A stretch of DNA of 8,298 nt from an uncultured Eubacterium sp. (GTDB lineage: Bacteria > Bacillota > Clostridia > Eubacteriales > Eubacteriaceae), in assembly GCA_902784045.1 (NCBI GenBank), contig CACZTE010000058.1, forward strand, positions 1 through 8,298. The letters are read 5' to 3'. The position numbers and the translations under genes were made by a program. Under the pieces are notes generated by a model. That model had not been told where the DNA came from. It did not search any database and saw nothing but the letters and a program-made list of their open reading frames with translations. Below are positions 1 through 7,024 of the stretch, piece after piece. Within the stretch, counting starts at the first letter, position 1. Every line of letters begins with the position of its first letter.

Positions 1-16
1 AGTCAAGTCCTAAATT

Positions 17-33
17 TGGTGTAAATTTGAAAA
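17..33 (+). repeat. Left terminal inverted repeat of the IS256-family element
   Basis: TGGTGTAAATTTGAAAA matches the minus-strand reading of 1483-1499 at 16 of 17 positions. The exact outermost base is uncertain because no target duplication confirms it. Confidence 0.75.
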
Positions 34-157
34 TGTTGTTACCTTTAGGTGGGAAATATATTGTTTTGCCTCATATCGAACAAATCCGTTAATGAGGTGA
101 TACAAAATATTCCCGATAGAATTCCATTATCTGCTTTTCAAATATACCTAAGCTATG

Positions 158-1398
158 TCAGGCCACCAGTAACCTGCTTTGCTCATCCGCGATCTTTATC
201 AGTTTGGCAGACAGTTCCGGTGAAAAGAGATTTTGATAAGTTTTTGAATTAAATATACAGCGGACAGATGATAAAGCCTCATGACGTTCTAGCAGAACAG
301 CCCCCATCAGCCTTATCAAAGATTCCTCATTTGGAAAACCCCAATGACTTTGGATCGACGCTTGAGCTCCTTGTTCAGCCTTTCTATCTGATTGGATGTT
401 CTATAATACTTGTGAAGAAATCTCGGTAGTACCATGACAGTCATAGCGTCTTCAAATCCTTCATCCAGACATTCCATGGCTTTCTCCGCGACATCTTTAT
501 AGTCTTCGATTATCGCGTCACGGCGGTCGCGAGCTTCCTCGATGGTTTTGCAGTTAAACATTTCCTGAAGCTCCACGGCTAACCCTTTTTGGTATTTCGC
601 CGGAGTTTTTTGCGTGATGTTTCTCGAAAAATGAAATTGACATCGCTGCCAGGGTACGTTCGGAAACTGCTTACGAATAGCGTCTATTACGCCTTCATGG
701 GCGTCCGATGTAATCATACGGACTCCTTTAAGGCCACGAGCTTTCAGGCCTTTAAGAAAGTCGTTCCATGTCGCTTTGCTTTCCTTGTGATAGATGTTAA
801 AGCCGATGATTTCCCGATGCCCCTCATTGTTGGTGGCGTAGCCGATCATAAATGCCTTGGAAATAACTCTGTGATTCTCTCTGACCTTGAAATAAGTTGC
901 ATCTACTGTCAAAAAGGGGTACTCTAAGGTAAGCTGTCTGTCCCGGAACTCCTTAACTATTTCATCAAGTTCTTTACACGCTTCAGAGACTGTAGACTTG
1001 GAAAAACGCTTTCCACAAAGTGTTTCCATAACTTTGGAAACCTTGCGTGTCGAAACGCCGTTAACGACCATTTCCGCCATTGTGATAATCAGAGCGGATT
1101 CACTCCGGGAGTAGTTGTCAAAAATATAGGTCTTGAAAGGTTCTCCGTCACGATGTTTGGGAACCCTTAATATTAACGTTCCTATGCGTGTTGTAAAGGG
1201 GCGGTCTCTGTAGCCGTTTCGCTTAGCTGTACGTTGATCAGTACGCTCATAGGGTTCTGCCTTGAGCTGTTCCGTAGATTCGGCTTTCAAAATGCAGTTG
1301 AGAGTATCCTTAAGGAGTTCTGCAAATGCAGCATCTCTGTCATTTGAAAGTAATTGTAGAATTTCGTCCTGATTTAGTGTAATATTGAGCTGAGCCAT
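158..1398 (-). pseudogene. IS256-family (Mutator-type) transposase, C-terminus frameshifted by one missing base
   Basis: The uninterrupted frame runs from ATG at 1398 to a TGA at 316-318, giving 360 residues. It contains the IS256-type DDE catalytic core: Asp166 in LTVDATYF, Asp232 in ITSDAHEG, the Cys253/His256 pair in QRCQFHF, and Glu339 in SNQIERLN. The family continues after RSKVIGVF with P-N-E-E-S. Here the frame goes to QMRNL and stops. Restoring one C at about 333/334 reopens the reading frame. It then gives NEESLIRLMGAVLLERHEA and continues to a TGA at 158-160, for about 413 residues, the usual family length. The loss removes the final ~55 residues that follow the catalytic Glu. The start is supported by AGGAGG at 1407-1412. 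Programmed frameshifting is unlikely because IS256 transposases are normally made from one frame. A sequencing error in the short C run is the main alternative. Confidence 0.9.
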
Positions 1399-1406
1399 GT
1401 GTTCTT

Positions 1407-1446
1407 CCTCCTGGGTATTTTGTTGGTTTGGTTTTTTTACATTATA
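1407..1446 (-). promoter_or_regulatory. Probable transposase -10 box and ribosome binding site
   Basis: On the minus strand a perfect TATAAT lies at 1441-1446, inside the right end of the element, and a strong AGGAGG at 1407-1412 sits 8 bases before the ATG. No good -35 hexamer is seen at 16-18 bp spacing, so a weak promoter is inferred. Confidence 0.4.
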
Positions 1447-1482
1447 CCTAAAGGCGGAGCACTTGGCTCACTTTTTATGTGG

Positions 1483-1499
1483 TTTTCAATTTTACACCA
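1483..1499 (-). repeat. Right terminal inverted repeat of the IS256-family element
   Basis: Read on the minus strand this is TGGTGTAAAATTGAAAA, the partner of the left repeat with a single mismatch. It ends 79 bp before the start codon of the ABC permease, so the element lies in the 5' region of that operon. Confidence 0.75.
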
Positions 1500-1578
1500 T
1501 TATACATCCGCTATCTCTTGAATAAGATAATACCATCATTTACGGCGTAAAAGAAATACACAAAGAGAAGGTTGACTT

Positions 1579-3129
1579 ATGTTTATCATTAAAAACGCTT
1601 GGCGTAATATTATGCGCTCGAAAGGGCGAAGCATTTTAATCGGCATCATTGTGATGATGATCGCTTTTTCGGCTTGCATTGGGTTATGTATCAGACAATC
1701 GGCGGAAACATCGCGGACCACAGCATTAAACAATATGAACATCACCGCGGAGATATCTCCTGATCGTGAAAAAGCGATGGAAAAAAGCGGGGGTAGCGGA
1801 AATGTTGATCCGGGCAAAATGAGGGAAGCCATGGCTCCTCAATTGAGCCTTGAGGAACTTGAAAAGTACAAATCGGCCGAAGCGGTTAAAGATTTTTATT
1901 ATACATTATCGGCATCGCTGAATGCTTCAGGCAATACGAAAGCGTACAGCACCGAAAACAGCTCGAATACCAACGCTTCTGGAAATCAATCCGCCGACGC
2001 CAATACCGGCAACGCGGAAAAGAGCGGCAGACCCGGCAGGATGGCGGAAGGTGATTTTACCGTCACCGGTTATTCTTCCGATACGGCGATGACCGATTTT
2101 ACCAACGGCAACTATACCATTAAAGACGGCAAAATGTTTGAACAGGGGAAAGCCGACAAAACAGCCGTGATCTCTGATGAACTGGCCGCGTATAACAATG
2201 TGAAAGTCGGAGACAGCATCACGCTTTGCAATCCGGCCAACACAGCCGAACAATTCACGCTGAAAATCAGCGGCATCTACCATAACGAAAACGCTTCTTC
2301 CGAAGCTCAAGGCGGCGGCGGACGAGGGATGCGCGTCGATCCCGCGAACCGGATTTTCACCAGTTATCAAACACTGAAGGAAATGACTGATGCATCGGCG
2401 AAAACATCGGGTGAAAACGCGGTGAACGGTCGTTTGACCGGTACCTATGTTGTCGGCGATGTCACCGGGTATGAAAACTTTAAAAACCAAGTAAAAGATC
2501 TTGGACTCTCAGACCAATATACAGTGACTTCCTCGGACATCATGTCTTACGAGCGTCAGGCGGCGCCTTTGGAAAATCTGGCCAGTTTCGCCGGCTACGG
2601 CTTGATTGTGCTCTTGGTGCTTGGCGCGGTGGTATTGGTCGTGATGAATATTTTCAGCACCCGTGAAAGAAAGTATGAAATCGGCGTGATGAGTGCTATC
2701 GGTATGAAAAAGCATCAACTTGCGATGTTGTTTGTTACTGAAATACTAATGATTACCCTCATCGGCAGCGTCATCGGCGGCGGGATCGGCGCCGCGGTTT
2801 CTGTTCCTGTGACAAACGCTTTGCTGACGACGCAAACGGCATCCGGCATGGGCGGTCGCGGTGGATCTTTTGGAATAGACATGGACAGAGGTCCAGGCCA
2901 AGGCCCGAACAACGGCGGAGGCGATACGAATCAAACACAAAATCCGTCTCAGAACGGGTCAACGGGTCCATCCGGTCAACGGATCACGGAGGTGAAAAGC
3001 GCCGTCAATTTGACAGTTCTCATTGAGCTTTTGGGTATTTCACTCCTGTTGGCGATGGCTTCGGGCATGGTCTCGGTCATCACTATCACTAGGTACGATC
3101 CGATTAAGATTCTGTCCGAGCGGGACTAA
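1579..3129 (+). CDS. ABC transporter permease, FtsX/MacB type
   Basis: This is a 516-residue inner-membrane subunit that would pair with the ATPase directly downstream. Members of the family move peptides, lipids or antibiotics out of the membrane, or act as mechanotransmission machines. The substrate here cannot be read from sequence. TM1 spans about 18-38. A large extracytoplasmic domain (about 40-335) follows, with VGDSITL typical of MacB-like periplasmic core domains. TM2 is at about 337-358. The cytoplasmic coupling segment STRERKYEIGVMSAIGMKK (360-378) is the FtsX-domain hallmark. TM3 is at about 383-412 and TM4 at about 477-503, ending in the typical RYDPIKILSERD tail. Two low-complexity Gly/Asn/Ser-rich stretches (about 111-150 and 417-470) are unusual; the second forms a long outer loop between TM3 and TM4. 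The ATG follows AGAGAAGG at 1564-1571. Base composition is richer in G+C than the flanking DNA. Confidence 0.93.
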   Translation: MFIIKNAWRNIMRSKGRSILIGIIVMMIAFSACIGLCIRQSAETSRTTALNNMNITAEISPDREKAMEKSGGSGNVDPGKMREAMAPQLSLEELEKYKSAEAVKDFYYTLSASLNASGNTKAYSTENSSNTNASGNQSADANTGNAEKSGRPGRMAEGDFTVTGYSSDTAMTDFTNGNYTIKDGKMFEQGKADKTAVISDELAAYNNVKVGDSITLCNPANTAEQFTLKISGIYHNENASSEAQGGGGRGMRVDPANRIFTSYQTLKEMTDASAKTSGENAVNGRLTGTYVVGDVTGYENFKNQVKDLGLSDQYTVTSSDIMSYERQAAPLENLASFAGYGLIVLLVLGAVVLVVMNIFSTRERKYEIGVMSAIGMKKHQLAMLFVTEILMITLIGSVIGGGIGAAVSVPVTNALLTTQTASGMGGRGGSFGIDMDRGPGQGPNNGGGDTNQTQNPSQNGSTGPSGQRITEVKSAVNLTVLIELLGISLLLAMASGMVSVITITRYDPIKILSERD

Positions 3130-3147
3130 GCAAAAGGAGCATCATCT

Positions 3148-3858
3148 ATGGAAGTGTTAAAACTCAATCATGTCAGCTTTTCCTATGACACACATACCGT
3201 TTTTGAAGGCATTGACTACGCCTTTGAGGATCATAAAATCTACGCGATTGTCGGCCGCTCAGGGGAAGGCAAGACAACATTGCTCTCTGTGATGAGCGGT
3301 TTGACAGAACCCTCATCGGGAGAAATCATGGTGAACGGCAACAATATCGGCGGCCGCGATAAATATGAATACCGCAGCAAAGACGTCGGTGTCATTTTCC
3401 AAAACTTTAATTTGCTGACCAAACTGACGGCAGCGGAAAACGTCGCGTTCTCCATTGAGCTGTCAGAGCAAAACGGCCGCGACGGGAAAAAATCAAGTCA
3501 GGCCGTCATTTCCCAAAAGGCTTATGATTTATTGAATCAAATGGGGCTTTCCCGGGATGAGGCGGACAGACGCGTGCTTAAACTTTCGGGTGGACAACAG
3601 CAACGGGTGGCCATCGCGCGGGCGTTGTCCTACGGGGCCGGCATTATTCTCGCCGATGAACCGACCGGTAATCTGGATCAATCGACGCAGGTGGAAATTA
3701 TGGATATTTTCAGACATCTGGCGGATGAGGGGAAATGCGTCATTATCGTGACCCACAGCGCCTACGTTGCTGAACAGGCCGATGTCTGTGTTGATTTGGC
3801 GGCGCTCAAGCAAGCTGGAAGCAGCGGCCCACGACAGTCAATATATGATAAAGCTTAA
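3148..3858 (+). CDS. ABC transporter ATP-binding protein, MacB/LolD/FtsE type
   Basis: This 236-residue cytoplasmic ATPase powers the adjacent permease. All nucleotide-binding motifs are present: Walker A GRSGEGKT (36-43), Q-loop Gln85 in VIFQNFNLL, signature LSGGQQQR (146-153), Walker B IILADE (166-171), D-loop NLD (175-177) and switch His203 in VTHS. The LADEPTGNLD wording and the LSGGQQQRVAIARAL signature are characteristic of the MacB/LolD/FtsE subfamily, which partners with FtsX-domain permeases. The ATG lies 18 bp after the permease stop and is preceded by AAAAGGAG at 3132-3139, so the two genes are almost certainly co-transcribed. No HlyD-like adaptor or two-component system is visible. 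Any such upstream partner would lie on the far side of the IS256-family element. Confidence 0.95.
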   Translation: MEVLKLNHVSFSYDTHTVFEGIDYAFEDHKIYAIVGRSGEGKTTLLSVMSGLTEPSSGEIMVNGNNIGGRDKYEYRSKDVGVIFQNFNLLTKLTAAENVAFSIELSEQNGRDGKKSSQAVISQKAYDLLNQMGLSRDEADRRVLKLSGGQQQRVAIARALSYGAGIILADEPTGNLDQSTQVEIMDIFRHLADEGKCVIIVTHSAYVAEQADVCVDLAALKQAGSSGPRQSIYDKA

Positions 3859-3859
3859 C

Positions 3860-3882
3860 AAATCGCCTTCGGGCGGTTTTTT
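3860..3882 (+). terminator. Rho-independent terminator of the ABC operon
   Basis: An 8-bp stem (AAATCGCC paired with GGCGGTTT, one G-T wobble) closes a TTCG tetraloop and runs into six T residues. It begins two bases after the ATPase stop codon, so it ends this operon. Confidence 0.93.
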
Positions 3883-4249
3883 GCGTTAAAGGATAATCGC
3901 GAAAAGGCTATCAGAGAATGAAGGTATTTGATGCGGCGGTGAGCATTAGATAATGCCCTGAGATAGAAGTGTTGCGGCAATCAATGAAATGATCGAGACA
4001 CCGAAGGGGACGGTCCCGGACGAAGCATATACTTCTATAAGCTTATCGGAGAATCTGAATTATTTTACTCACTATCCAATTAAATATGAAATCCAAATGC
4101 CTGACGGCACGCTAGGGTTCATTACAGACAACATACCTGAAAGTGAATTTATTACCAAAAAAGGCTCTTCTATTGAAATGATTGAAGCCAGGGTGAATAA
4201 TGATAACGGAGATTATTGCATCAAAATTTTAGGACAAATCGTCCAATAA
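3883..4249 (+). pseudogene. Degenerate C-terminal ADP-ribosyltransferase toxin domain (inferred)
   Basis: The longest open piece (ATG 3989 to TAA 4249, 86 codons) resembles the C-terminal half of ADP-ribosyltransferase toxins of the R-S-E class. AYTSISLSENLNYF looks like the STS segment (YTSTSLS...F), IQMPDGTLGFI like the following strand (VPKGT.GAYI), and PESEFITKKGS like the ExE loop (E.E.LL.RG). The preceding strand carrying the catalytic arginine (usually VYRG) is missing. The codons upstream of 3989 stay in frame back to a TGA at 3959 and read DRSVAAINE, and other frames of 3883-3960 give ALKDNREKAIRE and NALR. Such pieces precede the catalytic strand in polymorphic-toxin ARTs, which suggests at least two small indels and an internal deletion. 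No good ribosome site precedes 3989. The family call is pattern recognition by eye and needs a profile search. Confidence 0.5.
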
Positions 4250-4263
4250 TAGGTGGTGTTATC

Positions 4264-4632
4264 ATGCACGAAATAGAAAAGATTTTACGAAAACACTTTA
4301 CCCCGGATGAACTTGAATTTATGGCACTTAATAAGGAAATAGATGATTGGCAATGGCTGTCTGACCATGGGTATGCTATTTTGGTTAAAGACAAAGAAAA
4401 ACTTTTTGGTAGACATTATGAATATACAGAAGAAGGTGAGAAATACTCAGAAAAACGCGAAAAGCGAATGAAAGTTTTGAGTGGTCATATTGATTCTGAT
4501 AATAGACGTAAAAAACGTCGTTTAGCTGAATCAGAAATAGAAAATTATCGCCGTAAGTATAATGACTACGATGACAGGAAACTATCCGATGATATGCGTC
4601 ATGTTCTTGATGAAGTGATATATGTTTGGTAA
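4264..4632 (+). CDS. Small charged hypothetical protein, possible immunity protein
   Basis: This is an intact 122-residue protein with no family I recognise. It is soluble, has no signal peptide or membrane segment, and has an acidic N-terminal half (ILRKHFTPDELEFM...DDWQWLSDHGYAIL). A very Lys/Arg/Glu-rich middle (about 60-100) is probably helical, and the tail DDMRHVLDEVIYVW is aromatic. I chose ATG 4264 because AGGTGG (4251-4256) precedes it at good spacing. An in-frame TTG at 4216 lies inside the preceding gene and has no ribosome site. It begins 14 bp after the toxin-like remnant, the position and size of an immunity gene in a polymorphic-toxin locus. That role is inferred from context only. 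It has outlasted its presumed toxin partner, as orphan immunity genes often do. Confidence 0.6.
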   Translation: MHEIEKILRKHFTPDELEFMALNKEIDDWQWLSDHGYAILVKDKEKLFGRHYEYTEEGEKYSEKREKRMKVLSGHIDSDNRRKKRRLAESEIENYRRKYNDYDDRKLSDDMRHVLDEVIYVW

Positions 4633-4643
4633 GTACAACAATG

Positions 4644-4797
4644 ACCTGAACAAGTCGTTAAAAGGTTCTTTTTTGTTGTCAATTTTCACCTGGGACGGTG
4701 TTAAATATCCGATTTCAAACCGTGGTCAGTCCACGATAAATATCCCATCATCTAAGATGCTAAAAAAATTTTTTCATGGAAGCAGTATAGCGTGATA
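4644..4797 (+). repeat. Dispersed direct repeat, copy 1 (internally deleted)
   Basis: This copy matches 7811-8097. Block 4644-4674 is identical to 7811-7841 (31 bp). Block 4692-4735 matches 7858-7901 with one mismatch in 44. Block 4751-4797 matches 8051-8097 with five mismatches in 47, and its last 30 bp are identical. Copy 1 lacks the roughly 134 bp that in copy 2 include a phage scaffolding-gene fragment. Within it, CGTGGTCAGTCCACG (4721-4735) can fold into a 5-bp hairpin. Similarity ends at the base where the istB remnant begins. Confidence 0.85.
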
Positions 4798-5132
4798 TGG
4801 AGTCCCTGCATAAATTACATGTTGAAAGTCGTTTTAGTGAGCGACTGAAAAAACTGAGCGGGTATAAGCTTTTGGATATTGACGAGTTGGGTTATCTGCC
4901 AATCACAAAAGATGACGCCAAGCTATTTTCAGTTGATAAACAGAAGGTATGAGCGTCATAGTACAATCATCGCAATCAACACCAATTCTCCCAATGGGAT
5001 GAGGTGTTTGGTGATCCGATGATTGCAAGCGCCATCGTAGACCGTCAGCTTCATCACGCAACAGTCGTTCCAATAAAGGGAAAGTCCTTCCGTCTGGCCA
5101 TTATAAATGCCGTCACGAAAGAATCTTCTTGA
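4794..5132 (+). pseudogene. istB: 3' fragment of an IS21-family istB ATPase gene, frameshifted
   Basis: Three successive frames join into the C-terminal half of IstB, the AAA+ helper of IS21 transposition. Frame 1 (from 4794) reads ERLKKLSGYKLLDIDELGYLP, which carries the Walker B region. Frame 2 (from about 4930) reads QLINRRYERHSTIIAINTN. Frame 3 (from about 4992) reads QWDEVFGDPMIASAIVDRQL and continues to a TGA at 5130-5132. The shifts are near 4926-4930 (apparently two bases lost) and 4984-4991 (one T lost). The Walker A half and all of istA are absent, so this is a dead remnant. The 5' truncation falls where the dispersed repeat ends. Confidence 0.88.
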
Positions 5133-5183
5133 TTAATACTGTACATCATTATTTGATAAAAAATGTCCATATTTATATTGACA
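5133..5183 (-). repeat. Probable right end of the IS21-family element
   Basis: Read from 5183 on the minus strand the sequence begins TGTCAATATAAATATGGACA and then becomes T-rich. It has a TGT tip and an internal TGGACA echo, as IS21-family ends have multiple TGT/ACA-type subterminal repeats. It lies 50 bp past the istB stop, where that end is expected, and 15 bp from the stop codon of the convergent membrane-protein gene. There is no left end to pair it with, so this is an inference. Confidence 0.45.
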
Positions 5184-5198
5184 CTATCAACAACTATT

Positions 5199-6815
5199 TC
5201 ACGTCATCATATTGTAATCTAACTTCCAAGTCATAGATAAAAGTAACGGTGTACACATCAGCATTGGAAATACATATCGAATACAACTAACCGGTCCCAG
5301 CAACAAAGTGCCGAAAAACACCAAATTGAACAGAACTGCGGCGATGCCATCCCAATCTTTTTGCGCCAACAGATTGACTCCAGCATAAAACATCATCCAA
5401 AAAACGAAACTGATGCTCACCCAAAAGCTAAGCAATAAATTGCCACGATAAAAAGTCCTACCCGGTTCCACGATGATACGCTGTAAAGCTGGAATGAAGG
5501 AAGTCTGTTCAATGGTATACTGATCTGTCCCACTACCAAGATAGCGATTAAGAAAGCCCCATTTACTGACCCCCTCAGCTCCAGGATAGAAGTATCCCTC
5601 TGTCAAAGCAACAAAGGCATCAAGATATATCCCTGGATTCTTCAATCCGACCTGAAACCATAACTTGAAAAAATCCGACTTATGCTTTGCATAGTATGAT
5701 CGATTTATGCAAACCTTTATGGAATCAGCTATAGCTGGCTCATACTGCCCAACCCTATCTTTAGCAACAAACTGATAGAAGATTTCTAATTCCTTCTCCG
5801 TTAAAGTTTCCGGCGCATAATTCACAACACGCGTCAGTTGCAACAGAGGAACACTGATCTTTTCAGTGGGTTTATCACTAATGACACCAAACGCACCATA
5901 AATCGGACCAGTAATTACAAATGTAACTACAGACACCAATAGAATCACCGATAAGAGTTTTTTGCGAAGGCCAGCATAACTTATGATTCCAATGAAAAAA
6001 ACCACGATGTAGATATAAATCCCCTGCTTTTCAAACAGCGAAGATAAAATCATACAGCAAATTAAAATGGCGACATCTTGCTTCCCTATAGTTTCGCCCT
6101 TTTCACTTTTCAACAACTTTACATAGTAAATTATTGTCAATAAAAAAAAGGCACCAAAAATAATATCATGAGCAGACGTCATAACCAAAGTTAAAAATAC
6201 CGGATTGCAAAAAATCAAGAGGTAACTAATGCATACAACCCAAAACCGTCCAGTCCATTTCCAGATATATATAAATGCAACGCTAAGTGCAAACGCCACA
6301 ATTAACATTTGAATCAAAGTATAGAACCCAAAACCGATTGTAGCACTTTGAAATAACGTTATACCTAATTGTACACAACCAATCATCAATAGAGTATGTA
6401 ATACAGGATGATGTGAATCTATAACGTCTTCTACCATATATTTTGCGATTTGTCCCGGCCCGTCGTAGGAAATCCATCCTGGATATAAAGCCAGATAAAC
6501 AAGTAATAAAATTGTTAAAATCACTAGAAAAACAATATAACCCTCTTTTTTGCTCGGTTCAAAAATATGAAATTTTTTATCAACTTTGACACTAAAAAAT
6601 CTCAATAAATCCAAAAGATAAAAGAGAAGGAACAGAACAACCGTAGCTACAACCCATGTCTTCCATAAAAGGGAATTATGGAAATTTACCGTACCAGCGT
6701 TCCATTGAAAAGAATAATAAACAGAAAATAGAAAAGCACCGACCAAACTTCCCAGAACAAACACTCCTATTTTCCATTTGTTTTTTAATACTTGTGATGC
6801 GTAGATTGTGTACAT
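5199..6815 (-). CDS. Polytopic membrane protein, DUF6020 / GT-C glycosyltransferase-like
   Basis: This is a large integral membrane protein of 538 residues when started at ATG 6815, with about 12 hydrophobic segments. The region after TM3, LYPGWISYDGPGQIAKYM followed by SHHPVLHTLL (about 110-142), resembles the conserved acidic and histidine loop of the DUF6020 family, whose topology recalls GT-C lipid-linked-sugar glycosyltransferases. A soluble outer domain of about 150 residues (307-461) precedes the last membrane pair, and RYVFP lies near the end. A role in cell-envelope glycan or polymer transfer is an inference and the substrate is unknown. A GTG at 6827 would add four residues, but it overlaps GGAGG at 6827-6831. 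That ribosome site instead serves ATG 6815, about 11 bases downstream. The gene is lone and convergent with the istB remnant. Its base composition is more A+T-rich than the ABC operon. Confidence 0.8.
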   Translation of the reverse strand: MYTIYASQVLKNKWKIGVFVLGSLVGAFLFSVYYSFQWNAGTVNFHNSLLWKTWVVATVVLFLLFYLLDLLRFFSVKVDKKFHIFEPSKKEGYIVFLVILTILLLVYLALYPGWISYDGPGQIAKYMVEDVIDSHHPVLHTLLMIGCVQLGITLFQSATIGFGFYTLIQMLIVAFALSVAFIYIWKWTGRFWVVCISYLLIFCNPVFLTLVMTSAHDIIFGAFFLLTIIYYVKLLKSEKGETIGKQDVAILICCMILSSLFEKQGIYIYIVVFFIGIISYAGLRKKLLSVILLVSVVTFVITGPIYGAFGVISDKPTEKISVPLLQLTRVVNYAPETLTEKELEIFYQFVAKDRVGQYEPAIADSIKVCINRSYYAKHKSDFFKLWFQVGLKNPGIYLDAFVALTEGYFYPGAEGVSKWGFLNRYLGSGTDQYTIEQTSFIPALQRIIVEPGRTFYRGNLLLSFWVSISFVFWMMFYAGVNLLAQKDWDGIAAVLFNLVFFGTLLLGPVSCIRYVFPMLMCTPLLLSMTWKLDYNMMT

Positions 6816-6876
6816 ATAACCATACACCTCCGTTATTATACTCTAAATCTCCTTGGGATTGAAATCACTCTTCTCA

Positions 6877-6960
6877 TTATTTGGCATATATTTTCACGCA
6901 AAACAAAAACGAATAAATATTGCATTTAAAATGGCAATAATCACAAAAAAGTTTTTTCAT
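6877..6960 (-). CDS. Short cysteine-rich open frame in the leader of the membrane-protein gene (tentative)
   Basis: ATG 6960 is preceded by AGGAG (6970-6974) at 9-base spacing and opens 27 codons: MKKLFCDYCHFKCNIYSFLF and seven more residues. Cys6, Cys9, Cys13 and Cys21 plus His10 give a C-x2-C-x3-C arrangement. The same bases in another frame read FFVIIAILNAIFIRFCFA, then a stop, then MPNNEKSDFNPKEI ending at 6843. A decayed small membrane protein is therefore an equally good reading. Its location between a promoter and the DUF6020-like gene would fit a leader peptide. Expression is unproven. Confidence 0.25.
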   Translation of the reverse strand: MKKLFCDYCHFKCNIYSFLFCVKIYAK

Positions 6961-7024
6961 TTGGCCCAACTCCTAAAAAAAACAAAAAACTCTATGAAAA
7001 GAACGAAATGATTATTTAGCGTTT

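Larger units (their letters stand above)
17..1499 (-). mobile_element. IS256-family insertion sequence, about 1.48 kb, transposase frameshifted
   Basis: A single minus-strand transposase gene is bracketed by imperfect terminal inverted repeats: TGGTGTAAATTTGAAAA at 17-33, and the same 17-mer with one mismatch on the opposite strand at 1483-1499. The length and the one-gene layout fit the IS256 (Mutator-like) family. Both ends also carry a subterminal CCTTTAGGT reading inward, at 42-50 on the left and on the minus strand at about 1445-1453 on the right. I see no 8-9 bp target duplication next to the ends I chose. Either the tips are a base or two off, or the flanks were rearranged after insertion. 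Because the transposase is frameshifted, this copy is probably not autonomous, although its ends could still be mobilised by an intact copy elsewhere. Confidence 0.85.

Noticed and set aside
49..252. 67-codon plus-strand open frame at the left end of the IS
   Set aside because: It lies antisense to the frameshifted C-terminal part of the transposase, which explains it.
589..927. 112-codon plus-strand open frame
   Set aside because: It is antisense to the catalytic core of the transposase and has no ribosome site.
1927..2490. 187-codon minus-strand open frame inside the permease gene
   Set aside because: It is a shadow of the well-supported permease, caused by its G+C-rich, low-complexity codons.
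4635..4679. Possible terminator hairpin after the immunity-like gene (ACAACAA paired with TTGTTGT around GAAC/GTTC)
   Set aside because: The inner stem is only 4 bp with a large loop and asymmetric gaps, and the outer pairing is absent in repeat copy 2.
6835..6863. Perfect TATAAT with a TTCAAT -35 ahead of the membrane-protein gene on the minus strand
   Set aside because: Transcription would begin inside the ribosome binding site, leaving no usable leader.
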